From: Proteromonas lacertae
Taxonomy: Eukaryota > Sar > Bigyra > Opalinata > Proteromonadidae
Direction of reading: 5' to 3'
DNA: 64,000 nt
NCBI GenBank assembly: GCA_002245135.1
Contig: NGBS01000292.1
Location: 434,001 to 498,000, forward strand
Made by a program: the position numbers and the translations under genes. Position 1 is the stretch's first letter. The number at the start of each line of letters is the position of its first letter. The notes under the pieces were generated by a model, which was not told the origin of the DNA, did not search any database, and saw nothing but the letters and a program-made list of their open reading frames with translations. This document shows, one piece after another, positions 46,701 to 59,980 of the stretch.

Positions 46701-49483
46701 ATAATGTTAGAATTAACTTCTTCATTTAGATTAGTAGGTAAAAACTGTTTTACTTCTTTAAAGAAACTGTTGATAGTGCATTTATTGAATTTGAATGAAG
46801 CATTTATGTCATTTAGTTTTTTGTTACTATTAACATCAATAATCAGTAATCTTTTGTTAGGAAATAATTCAAATTCATATATTATATTCTTACCTTCATC
46901 ATCATTATCTTGTTGTTGTTGTTGTGATACACTATAAATACTTCCTTGATATTGACTGGATATTTGACTACTTTTTACATTTCTATTGGGCCATTTATTG
47001 GGACTTATTAATTCAATCCAACTCATTATTTCATATCCATAATCATTATACCATGTGGCAAACTTTTCTAATGAAATATATTCACTATTATTATTATTAT
47101 TAATGAAATGAGTGTTAATAATATCGTTGATTAAATCATGTATTTGGAATAGTGTAATTTCCTTATCTGGTGTTAAGTTGATTATTGTTAATAATAAACT
47201 CGATAAAAATGAGTATATCTGAACCATATTTAACTCATAATTACGTGTTTGATCAAAGTATAAAAACATCAAATTCAATTTATCACTCTTTGTACCATCT
47301 AAAAAGAATAAAAACATGGTTATTATCTCAATAATATTGTTATCCAAATTTTTATAGAACATTTTATAGATTTGATTGAAATAGAACTTTAAATTTGCAT
47401 TATTTTCTTCTTCTTCTTCTTCTTCTTCTTCTTCTGCTTCACTTTCCTCATCTTCTTTTCCTATGAATAATTCCAATATTTCTATATAAGTTTCATAATC
47501 CACATACACCTCATTATTATTCAATTTCAATATTTCTAACAACAAATCTTCACTCGATGTACCATTTGTATTTTCATAGATTGAATCTCTAATATGATAA
47601 TATAAATCAATCACCTCTTCAGAGAATAAGATATTGTAATTTTGACCTATTGCTACAAGTATTGGATTTAATTTTACTGCTTTATTTTTCTTTCTATTAC
47701 TGCTTTTCTCTATTGCTATTGATTCATTATTGTCATTATTATTTTCTCCATTACTTTCTGGTTTGCAGATTTTCCACTTCTTTATATCCAATAATTCAAT
47801 CCAAGGAGTAAGTAAATAACCACTTTCATTATACCAATTAGCGAAATCTTCAAAGACTATTATATTTTCATTATATATATTATTATTATAATTATAATCA
47901 TTGAATAATTGATAAGATACTTCAATACAAGTGTTGTATATTATATTCGATATTTCATGACGATTTGATCGCTTATTTATACACATTAATAGTGTTAAAT
48001 ATGACCTTAAACAGTATATCATATCAGTAATAGTAAAATATGGGATACTTTCACTATTTTCATGATTATTACTGCTTTCAATATTTTTGGAACTGATTAA
48101 ATTGAAGTTATAAAATAATTTTTCACTCTTTGAACCATTTATTAATATACTTAAACATAAATATAATTGTTTTATATTGATTGAATTAGTAGATGTTAAA
48201 TCAAAAGCATTATATAAATCAATAAAGAATTCGTGATATTTTGGAGGAATTATATCTTTTAAAAATTCATAATACTTTGATCTGAGTATAAAATGTTCAT
48301 TATTTTGATAAGTATATTTCAATAATAATTCATATAAATCATTACAACTGAAATAATATAATTTACATTCTTCCACTAACTCAATTACGAAATCAATGTT
48401 ATTATTCGTTATACATAAATGATTGTTATTTCCACTAAGTGGAAAATCAAAGATTAGTTCATCTGGTTCGGAACTTTCTGAATTTACACTAACATTGTTA
48501 TTTTCTCCACTATTCCTACTTTCTTCACTTTCCCCTTCTTCTTCTTCACCATCATCGTCATCTTCATCATTATCATAGTTATTGTTATTACTATAATAAT
48601 ATTGATAATTTCTAGAACTTTCTGGAGAATTATTACTAATTTCTGATACATTTGGTGTAATCTCATTGGATATTTGCTTATTAGGACGATCTATATCATG
48701 CAAATCAATATATCTCATCCATGGAGTCATTGAACTTCCATAAATCTTAAACCATTTCTCAAACATCCTCAAGCTAATGTAAGGTTTTTTCATTTTTTTC
48801 AAATTTCCTTTGTAAATGCTGCTATTGTTTTTATTAAATAACAATATATGATTCATAGCTGTTGAACAATTATCATTACTTATTTCTTTTATTCTTTCTA
48901 AAGATAATTGATAATTCTCAGCATGACCAAGGAATAAACATAAATAGAAATTCAATAAGTATTCTAACTTTGAACTACTGATTATATAATCATCTACTGA
49001 TTTTAACCGACCTCCTAAACAGTGAAATAAACTCTCAAATTTATCTGAAATATCACCTTTACATAATGTCATTATAAATAGAAATAACTATCAATATATA
49101 ATACATTTTATACATCATTTATTTGAACCACATCTTCACTTCCTTCTAAATCTAACAAAAACTGGAATAATTCATGGTAACTCTTCTCATTTAACAGAGT
49201 TTTATTACTATTTTGAGGTATCAAAGAACTAATTATCATTACACATTCTTTATAACTCACACATTGTTCTCGTTGGTATTCGCTCATCACTTCGACTAAT
49301 CTCTCTTCATTCACTACAAACACTATTTATATATACATAAAATATACGATTCAGTAATTTTGATAAATTACGATAATAATTTATACAATCTTCTTTAACT
49401 TCTATTACAACACCACTTTTCTTCTCTATCACCTCGAAACAGCAACTACCATCACCCATTCTATCCCAATTGTGAAAATTCAT
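43787..49483 (-). CDS. giant protein of seven EF-hand-derived repeat units
   Basis: Three exons, introns 49323-49347 (25 nt) and 49089-49113 (26 nt, within one base); spliced length about 1,881 aa. Seven units of roughly 240-290 residues each end with a signature like FAxWYxxxGYxxxPWIELLDLxKWP. The ends lie near 48690, 47780, 46990, 46170, 45290, 44570 and 43790. Each unit also has a GxKSxKLxxxFxxxD helix, as in calcineurin-B/NCS-type EF-hands (GTKSDKLNLMFLYFD, GIGSKSEKLEYSFNLYSG). Canonical Ca2+ ligands are mostly lost. Acidic linkers (poly-Glu/Asp) separate units. The protein stops exactly on the last KWP. Neither enzymatic nor membrane segments are seen. I do not know a described family with this repeat array. 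Confidence 0.75.
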
Positions 49484-49704
49484 TTATTATTAACAGATTT
49501 CTATTGATATCTATATGATACAATCCAATAAATTTGAAAATAAAATGATAATAATCCCTTTTCTCAAGCTCAGCTTGGATCAATTTTCAAATTTTTGATG
49601 TATTAGAGTGGAATATTTTAAGAAATATTACGACTTTTCATTATGTTATATAAATAGAAGGTGTATACATAAACTGTTAAAATGAAATAATAATATTGTT
49701 TTAA

Positions 49705-52700
49705 TTAGTTATTCAACATAGATCCCAATCCATAATTAATCACTATTCTCAAATTTCTTTGCAACAAATCATAATTTGAATAATCTGGTAAATTAATTAG
49801 AAAAGAACACGTACTTGCTGATGGTAGTCTATTTGTTAAGTCATATTTACATATTTTAAATTTGCTATTCCAATTTTCTCCTTTCAAAGGCAATCTACTT
49901 CTTCCCCAAACAAATTTGATAAATTTTCTTCTTTCTTCATGACTAAAACTCTCCATTACTTTCCAAAAATCAAGTACTGTTTGACTATTACTATCATATC
50001 CACTGTAAATAGTATTTTCTTTCAAATATTCAATATCTAATTCTGTTTTTCCACACACAAATTCTTCTATATCATCTCCATTAAATAAGAACAAATATGA
50101 TTGTGGAATAACACTATACAATCCTTTTAATATTGATTTTATTTGAATATCACATCGATGAATAAAATAATTGGATATTAGTCCACAATGTTTTTCTTTA
50201 TTCTCCATATTCAATTCTTCTTCAATTCCTTCATTTAGATTGATTATCTCACCATTTTCATCACTTATCACAAATGCTTGTTGTTTTGGTAATTCTTCTT
50301 CATTTTTGGCATTTCTTATCTCTTCTAAATTATTATATAAATATTGATCTAAATCATAAATATCTTCATATCTTAATTCATTTCCATTAACAACATTCCA
50401 AAAACATTTGGGAAACATAAATGGTAAATGTGATTCTGATAATATTGAATATCCCATTATTCTACCAACAAATTCATACATTTTCATATGTTCTATCTCT
50501 TTACAATTTGGATTAGGAATAAAACAATCAGTATCAATACCATATTTATGTTTATTATTACTTGTTGGAATAAACAAATCAAAATGTTCATTGAATAAAT
50601 CTTCAATCATTTCTTCTAAACATTCTCTATATGGTCCACCTGCATCTGAAGCACCTTCATTTGCAAAACGAACTGTAAATACTCTATATCCATCAGATGT
50701 TGCAAACCATATTCTTTCTCCATATCCATATAATTGGTTATATAATTGCTTAAAAACACAATTTGATTGTAATGAGTTTGTTATTCCTTGTTTTTTTTCA
50801 TTATTTGCTTTAAATCTATCAATATTAACAGATTTTTGACTATTTCCATATCTATTTCTTAATTCATTCTTTAATTGATACAAATATAATTGCTTATACT
50901 CTTTTGAAAGAAGAATCTTACTTTCTTTAATCAAATATGCAAAACTACCTTTAATATTTAATTGAGATAAATCAACATATTTAAATACTTCAACTATATT
51001 TTTTCCTATTACATCAATTGATTTATTCACTTTTTCAAATACATCCCATGTTGGAATATTATCCATTCCATTTTCTTTTATGTATTGATTATAAACATCA
51101 CTTCCTGGAATAGAATCTGTTTCATTTATTCTGTTTATAACATTCATTATATTTGTTACTTCTTCATAATTATAATTATATGTCTCTATTTCTTCTGCTA
51201 TTACTTTTTCACCATCATTTCTTAATACTCTCAAATATCTTATAGATTCTATTAATACATTTATCGGAATAACTGTAATAGATAACTTATACTTTGATGA
51301 TTTTGACTTTAATAATTTTGTTTCAATACTTATTCTGTTGGTATTATTTATCTCAACAACTAAATCATTATCACATTTACCAGTAAATTGCTTAGTATCC
51401 TCATTATATTTTATTATTATATTTTCTTTTCCAACATTTGTATCTTTGTGAATAATCACATTAAAGTTATTAAAACAATTACATTCATATTCATATTTCA
51501 AATTTTTGTTTTTATTAGCATATGAAGATGCTTCATATGCTTTTGTATAATCATTTATTAAATTTGAATGATTAAATAATGGAATATATTGATTGATAGA
51601 AATTTCATATGACAATGAATAAACTGATGATATTTTCTCTATTGATATTTCATCACTTTCTAATACATCAATATTTATTGCATTTGAATGATATTTTGAC
51701 AGACAATACAATTCTATCAATAATAAATCTGTATTGATTTGTTCATAATTGTTGTTAATATTATAAAATGATTGATTTGCTAAATCATCTATTTCTTTTG
51801 ATTGTGTTACTAAATCTTTAAATCTTTCATCTAGGAATAGTGAAATTAATATATTTATTATTTTTTCTTTATTATGAGATATAAAAAATTGTTTTATCAA
51901 AACATTGAATAATTGTTGTTTTGTTTCTTTGTTTAATGAATCTATTATATTTGATTGATGTAATATAATATTCAATAGCCATAATGACCATTCCAGATTT
52001 GGATTTGATATTATTTTCTTTTCTGGTAATAATTCATAATCTCCTAATCCAATAACATACATTCTATATCCCCATCTACTATTATAACTACGGTATAAAA
52101 ATCTGTAGAACAAAGTGTTGGAATTAACTACAAAAGATTTTAAACTATTATTTTCATCAAATCTTTTAAAAGAATTGTTACATTCATCATCAAAACAAAA
52201 ATTCAAACTTCCACTTCTTATATTACTCTTTTCATCAAATATTATCAACATTGATTTACAATTGGGAATGTTTATTTTTCCTTTATAGTTTGAAACATTA
52301 TAAAGTGGATGTAATGATTCTATCACTTTATAATTAGTAATTGATGATTCATTTGAAGATTGATTTAAATTCCACAATATTTCACATATTGAAAGTGAAA
52401 TAATGGATGATAAAGAATACTGAATATCTTCACATGGAGATATTTCATTTTCTAATTCAATTTTCTCATTAAAAGTGCCATACTGTAATTTAGTAACATA
52501 CATCTTTGTCATTATTTCAAATGAATTATTAACATTTCCATTTTCCATTACATATTGATAATATATTTGCATTTAAAGAATTCCCACTACTTAATCTTTT
52601 ATATAATTGAAGAAATAAATAAGGATCTTCAATTGAATATATTATTGGATTTATTATCATAAGTTTCATTATCATATCTCTATTTGTATTTATGATTAAT

Positions 52701-55700
52701 GTATTTGTTATTTGATTTATATAATTCAATAAATCATTTGTATTACATATCTTATAACCATATTTATCATCTATAAAATAAACTTGTTTTGTCAATAAAT
52801 CATCTTTAATACTGACTATTTTATATTCATTCTTGTATATAGTGAAAAAGTAATTCTCTTTATTCTGCTTATATAAAAATATTGCTATTTCTTTGATTGT
52901 ATGGTTCAAAGAGAGTTGGGTAATTAAATATACAATTTGACCAATTTTTAATGGAATTTTACTGTCACATCTTGATAAACTACAATATTTTGCTGTTTCA
53001 TTATTTAAAACATTTAAACTATTCACTTCATTTAATTGGCTATAATCAATTCGTTGTTTGATTAATATATCTTTTGGTAATTCATCTTTAAATATTTCTT
53101 TTGAATAATCTTTATATTTCTCTTTATTATCTAATAACCATTTTGTTGGATTATTAGAATTATCAAATAATTCCATAGCTTTTTTAGCTAATTCTATTGA
53201 ACAACCTATTTGTTCAGACAATATTAATTCATTTTGACAAAATGTAAATGATTTAACAAATAAATAATTCATGGAATAAAATATATCGGAATTGAATGCT
53301 AATATATGCGATAGTTGAAGTGTTGATAATGGCAATGGAATGTTTGATATTGACACTGAAATATTCAGTATTGATTTTATTATATTCTGTAATAAAACAG
53401 TTGGAATTAATTCATAGTGACTATTAACTTCATATTTCAAATAATTGAATAACAATAATGAAATTGTTTCTATTTGAACAGGAAGAGATTTATTCAGATT
53501 AATATCTATATCATATACTATTTTTATTAAATCACATAATAATGATGAATATGGAGTTTCATTTAATGGAATTGATGGAATATTCATTGATATAATTGAA
53601 TCATAATCAACTTCATATATCTCTTTTGATGATTCTATTTCAACTTTCAACTTTGAATAACATTCTTTCATTTCTATTACTCTACATTTTGATATATTTC
53701 CTTTCATATTCACTTCAACAATAGAATCTTTAGAGATTGTTGATTGAATTCCACCATGAATTGATAATATTCCTACACTTATATAAATATCATCATTCAT
53801 TCTAAAAGAATCAATAGATTTTAATGATTCAATCAGTTTCTCTACATATATATGAGATTCATTGAATAGTAATGTGAATAATGATTTATTATTTATCACA
53901 TTTCTTAAAAATTGGAGTAAATTTGTTTTTTTCCACATCAAGTTTCTTCCATTATAGTTATTATAAGAATTTACACAATTATCATGAGATGGGAATATCA
54001 TTCCTAATTTTGTATAAGGTAATTGACATACTTTACATATATTTGATCCAATTTCATTATCACATTCACATGCGATACATTTCCATGTTGAAGTAGATTT
54101 GATATTGTCATAATAATCATTTGTCTTAAATGTCATATTATCATCATATAATATTATTCGTCCTAATTCTAATAATAATATCATCATGAAATCTAAAATT
54201 CTTTTTATAAATGATGAATCAGTTGTTGATATTTCTAATACATTGCTTTTGATACATTTTAATATTAATATTTGATTTGGTATTGTTGCATTTTGATATA
54301 AATCTATCATCATCAACAAAACATTTTGGTTGTTAATCCATTCTTTTAATATTGTTGAATCACAAATTCTGTATAATTGTGATAATATAAGAGATAATTT
54401 TCTACTAATTATTGATTCATCTTCATTAAACAAATTCAAATCAATATTTATTCCTTTTTCTTTATCATTTGATTGAATAAGTGACATTAACATATCTCTT
54501 TCTTTATCATATGATAATTGGATTTGATTTTTGTAAAAATTACAAAAATAATTCAATTTTGTCTGTAGAAAAGTAAAAAATAAAGAAAATAATGATTGTG
54601 ATAATTGTTGAGAGTTTGCTTCTGATTCTGGTTTATTAGTTTCATTTTCTTTAACATAAAATCGACCAATATTATCCAATTTTCTTTTTAAATATGTAAA
54701 TAATGATGATAAATGTGGATTTGATGATTGTGTTGAAATATTTGTTGATGGAATAACGATTGGTTGATATGAAGGAATTTCTTCTTTTGAATTTTTCTTA
54801 AACAATTCTTCAAATTTATCTTCATATTTCTTTTCATATAATCTTTTCTTTATTCCACCTTCTTTTATAATAGATGATGTAATAAACAAAGCAATATTAT
54901 TACATAAATCATCTATTGAACAAGTTGCTAAAATATCACCATGAAAACTTCTGTGAAAAGATGTTGTTGTTATACCACTATCAATACCCAAACTATGTGA
55001 TTTATTAGCATCTTCAATTTCCATTTTATTGTTTTCTACATTCTCCTTATTCTTTTCTTTTAAAGCATGACTAACTAGATATCTAATATTCTCCTCACTT
55101 ATATATTTAACATATAAATGTAAATCTAAACCAGGTTCAATTCCATGTCTTTTCCAAAATGAATCACTTAAATTCATTGACAATAATTCTAATAATAATT
55201 CGGATTTATTGAAATATCCATTTGATATTGCATCATAAACAGATTGATGATAATCTTCTATACTTTTTTCTTCTATTCATTATAAACAATTAATATATTA
55301 TACTTTTAATCTCATTTATATCTTTAAGATGATAAATCTTGTTGAATCTAATGATATGATTGAATAAATCCATTATTTGTGATTCTTCTAATATCCAAGA
55401 ATCACATTCTGTATAATCCAAATATAACTCTTTTACATATAATAAATCATTATAATACTATGTGAAAATAGAATAATGAATGAAATATACTTGTTTATCA
55501 AAACAAATAATCATTGAATTCTTGAATGAAATTAAAAATCTGAGAAATTCATTTGATAATTCATAATATGATTTGGATTTACATCCATATATATCTTTTG
55601 AATAATGATGATAGCAGTTGATTTCCTCTTCTATTGATAATTCTTTATTTTCATATTTTCCACATAAATTACATAAAAATCCATTCAATATCAAAGAATT

Positions 55701-58700
55701 TGAACCATCATTATTCAATAGTAAACTATGCATTCTCAAATCAGATATTCTCAATTTAGTTCTTATTTCTCTTCTTTCTAATGATTTAATCATCATTTCA
55801 TTACTTATTGAATTTCCATTACAAATATAAGATAAAGCAACTTTCACTTTTGATTCTACATCATTCTTTTTATCACTTGAATTATGTAATTCACATTGTT
55901 GTATTAAAATACATCTTTCTTCTAATCTTTTCAAATAATCATTCAATGTATTTGGTAATGAAAAATCAACATTTCTTCTTTCATTTTCATTTTCACTTTG
56001 ATTCTCTCTTTCATTTGTTTCTTCTTCCATTCTGTTGTTATAAAACTGTTTCATTTCTCTTAAATGATGTATTACTCTACATAAAGTTATTATTATTGGC
56101 TTTATTATTTCATAATCAAATTCACTTTCTTCATTTTCATTGAATATTATAAACATCTTAAATATATCTAATGATTTTTCATAAATGTAGGATAAACTAC
56201 ATAAACATTGGATTATTGGATTAAACATTTCTTCATTATTCATGATCAACTGTGGACCAATTATTCCATTAAGTTTTGTTATTATTTTAACAATGAACCT
56301 CATTGATTTATCTGTTGATTTGGATAATAAAGTGTATAATTGATTTGTCAAAGAATCACTTTTTGGTTTATTAATTGTTTGAATGAAATTATCATCACAT
56401 ATTCTCTTATCAATTGGTAGTTTGGATATATATTTGTTATTATCAAATGATTCTAATAGAAACTGTAATATTGGAGGATTTGTAATTGATTGTAATGATT
56501 CAAAGAAGAATTGTTTATCTGTATTTGTTAATCCTTTCATTTCTATTTTCTCTAATGGTTTTACATGAATCAATTCATTGAATTTATCATATTCATATTT
56601 TGATATGTAATTGTTTATGAATAATAATATCATATTTGAGTATCTAATGTAGGTTATTGAAGAAACTAATGGATGAAAAGTCAATTCTGGAACTATTCAA
56701 TTATAGTAATAAACAATATACAATATATTCCATTATTCTCTATTTCATGAGGAATTAATCCAATCACATTATAATTCATATTAAATGGAGTTTCTATTTC
56801 ATAATCTTTCATTAATCCATTACAGAATAATAGGGAATTTAACCAATATGACAACTTTTCTTCTTCATATGACATTGTAAGTGATTTTGTTAATTGAGAA
56901 GCACAATAACCACAAACATATGAAATATAATCATATAAACATTGATTTTGGATATTTCGATTATTATTCATTATTTCATAAATATCATTTCTTAAACCAA
57001 TCAAATCGGATGAAATAGCTGAGATAAATGGAAATATTAATTCATCTGATTGAACTTTGGTTATAATAAACAAAATTAAGAATAAATTCAATGGTAAAGT
57101 TTTGTAATACAAATGAATATTCTTCATCAAGACACTTTGATGAATTTACATTATTCAAATAATGTTTTACACTGATTAATAATGAATCTATCATCCTATT
57201 ATCAAATATAATAACAATATTTATACTCAATAATATAATGAAGTTTCTCTTTAAGATTACTATTATCAATTGTTTTAATATCTTTCATAAACTGAAATAC
57301 AGTTGATTCTAAAATGAATTGTAGAATTGTTTCACCTAAACAACTTTCATGATGACTTTTAATTGAAGAGGAGAGTATTTTTATAGTTTCGAAATAGAAC
57401 ATTCTGATTTTTGGATTGAAAACATCACTTTCAAGTTTATACATCTCTTTTGGATTGGTTAATAATGATTTAAATTGTTCAACAATTTGATTGGATAGAA
57501 GATTATCATATTTACTGGCATTGATCAATATTTCTAGTTTTGAACCAGGAGGTGAATCTTTGAGTATGTTTATACAATAATTCTTCATTATTTCTGATAA
57601 TTTTATATTCTTCAACAAATTTCTTATCTTCTCATTGTTTTCTTTCTCATTAATCCAATCATTGTATTTCTCAATTGTTGTATTGATTGTTATTAACAAA
57701 TTTCCATATTCTTCTGAATAATCACATCCACTATTTGATAAATCATATGAATAAAGATAATTCATTTCTTTATTCAATAAATCAAATAACAAAACAATCA
57801 TCTCTATATTATCAATTGTTGTTTTTGGATTTGACATTAGTAGTTGAATGTAGTTTAACAATACTGACAGATAATGAGGATGAAGATCTAAAACATGCCA
57901 ATTACCCAATCCAAGTTTGTTAATTATTCTAAGAAATTCTAATGGATAGTTAGAATAGTATAATTTCTCTTCTTCTTCATATGAAAACATCTTTGCATCT
58001 TTAATTGAAAGTTTTATTTGGATGAATATATCAAACAATTTCTGTTTATTCTCTTCATTCATTTTGATTCTGGCTAAATTCATTAGAAATTGAAGTAAAT
58101 AGTCAATTGCTCCTGCTTTTAATACCAAATCTAACATTACAGAAACTGATTCATTATAATAATCTATCTCATTTGAGTTTAAAATATGGTTGAAAAGTTT
58201 ATCAAATATCTTTCTAATTGAAATATCATATCTACTATTTGATGAATCTTTTGATTAAATAAAATGTATCTATGGAAATATTCTCACTCTTCCCATTGAA
58301 TAAAGTAACTTCCAATTCAAATAGATTATTGAATGGAATTTTATCTTTTTCAAATACAGCACATAGATTTTTATCTTTTACATCACTTTCATTCAATTGA
58401 TAATCTATTTCGATTGGTGAAATAATCTTTGAATCATAGTTAAAAATGAATTTTATTCTAAATAATTATAAACAAAACATTATACTTTTTGGGTATTTTT
58501 TCATCTTTGAATATTATGAATGCATTCTTTATTGGATCACAAAAATTATACTGTCTGCTGTAATAGAAATGATATATCTTATCATTACCAACAAATTCAT
58601 CTATATGAATGAAATAATTCAATAAATATACATTTCGATTTACTGAATGGATATAGTATTTCTTCATATAAACAAATGTTGTACAATTTTGATCTATTAT

Positions 58701-59252
58701 ATAATGAATTATATGGTTAATTATACAGTTCATAACTGTTGTTATATGCTTTTAACACCAGTTGAATTTCTTTTAAAACTTCTGCATTTATATTTGTCAT
58801 ATTTTTTTCTATTTCATTGATAATCTGATATTTATCATCCTTTGTACATTTATAAATCAATTTAATAATATTATTATTATTATTTGTCTATATAAATTAC
58901 TAAAAATAATATACTGTCTTTATATAATCACCATCTTCTTCAATTAATAAAAATAGTAAGTTGTTTATTCTCATTTCCACATCTTTACTTCTTTTGGATG
59001 TAAATTCAACATAACCGTTATTTATCTGATTGTCATAGCACTTTTTATAGAAATCATCTTCTTCATTATACCTTTTTGTGAAGATATTGGAAGTTTTCTA
59101 TAATATAATCATACATAATATACATTACCAGTTTTAATATCGGTTTTGTATAAAATTTCAAGAAAATGTGGACATTTTTCTCTTTCTTTAGTATTTGAAT
59201 GTGATTCACTGCTTTTAGATAATGCACCACTCTTATTAATCTTAACGTTCAT
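49705..59252 (-). CDS. giant HECT-type E3 ubiquitin ligase, frame interrupted at four stops
   Basis: Nine exons, introns 59098-59128, 59041-59071, 58888-58914, 58458-58485, 57196-57226, 56693-56721, 55458-55490 and 55273-55303. With one base skipped at in-frame stops at 58719, 58237, 57044 and 52531, the total is exactly 3,101 codons. The body is helical and repeat-like. A RanBP2-type zinc finger (WKCIACECDNEIGSNICKVC) lies near 54060. The C-terminal 350 residues are a HECT domain, with catalytic Cys in LPSASTCSFLINLP (49807-49809) and an intact C-lobe. The ligase accepts ubiquitin on that Cys and passes it to substrates. The four breaks are all +1 at stops (AAT-TAA, AAA-TAG, AGA-TGA, TGT-TAA). 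Pseudogene or indel errors are the alternatives. Confidence 0.8.
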
Positions 59253-59980
59253 ATATTACTTATAAAATTAGAAAATGATGAAATGAGTTTAAAAGAGAGA
59301 GAAATAATGTAAAAAATGATAGATATATATATCCAACTATAAACAGCGATAAAAGAACTACTTTTAAATGCTCAGTTAAGAAGATAACAAAGAAATATTC
59401 AAATATATAAATACCTCGAATCTTCTATTTAAATTTCTCATTAATTCTTTGGCTCTTCATTTACATATTACCGCCATCAATAAAAAAAGCCGATAAACAT
59501 CTATGAACAAATAATAAATGGATATCGGTATTTTATACTTTCTAACTAAGAGTATTTATTAGCCAATAGTTGTTAATAAAACACTAGAATAGTGAAAGTA
59601 CATAACTGTATTAATACTATTTAATTATATTATATAAGGTATTAAAACTACTGTTACAGTTTGTTACTACCTCAATTTATATCATTAGTCTATTCATAAA
59701 TGTATATACAATATTATTTATATACAACACCCATAGTTTAATAATTTTACTGTTGCTTCCCTTTAATACTAAAACATCAGTATTTATTCATGTTTTCGTT
59801 TTTATATTATATATTCGTTTAGATACCTTTATACTACTAATTGTAGAAATATTAAGCTCATATATGATATAATTAAACATATATAGAAAATTATTCAAAT
59901 TGGGAGATTTTTTGGATTAAAATCTATTTTGAATATTTTCGAATAAAACTCCAATAAACAAATAAAATAATATACAATTA
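59253..59980. other. intergenic, AT-rich
   Basis: Upstream of the HECT ligase and downstream of the ribonucleotide reductase, both on the minus strand. It probably includes the ligase promoter. No specific element recognised. Confidence 0.5.

Noticed and set aside
49705-59252. Alternative genetic code (TGA as Cys, Euplotes style)
   Set aside because: Breaks are not fixed by reading the stop as an amino acid, since a frame change is also needed. Ordinary genes here end in TAA, TAG or TGA.
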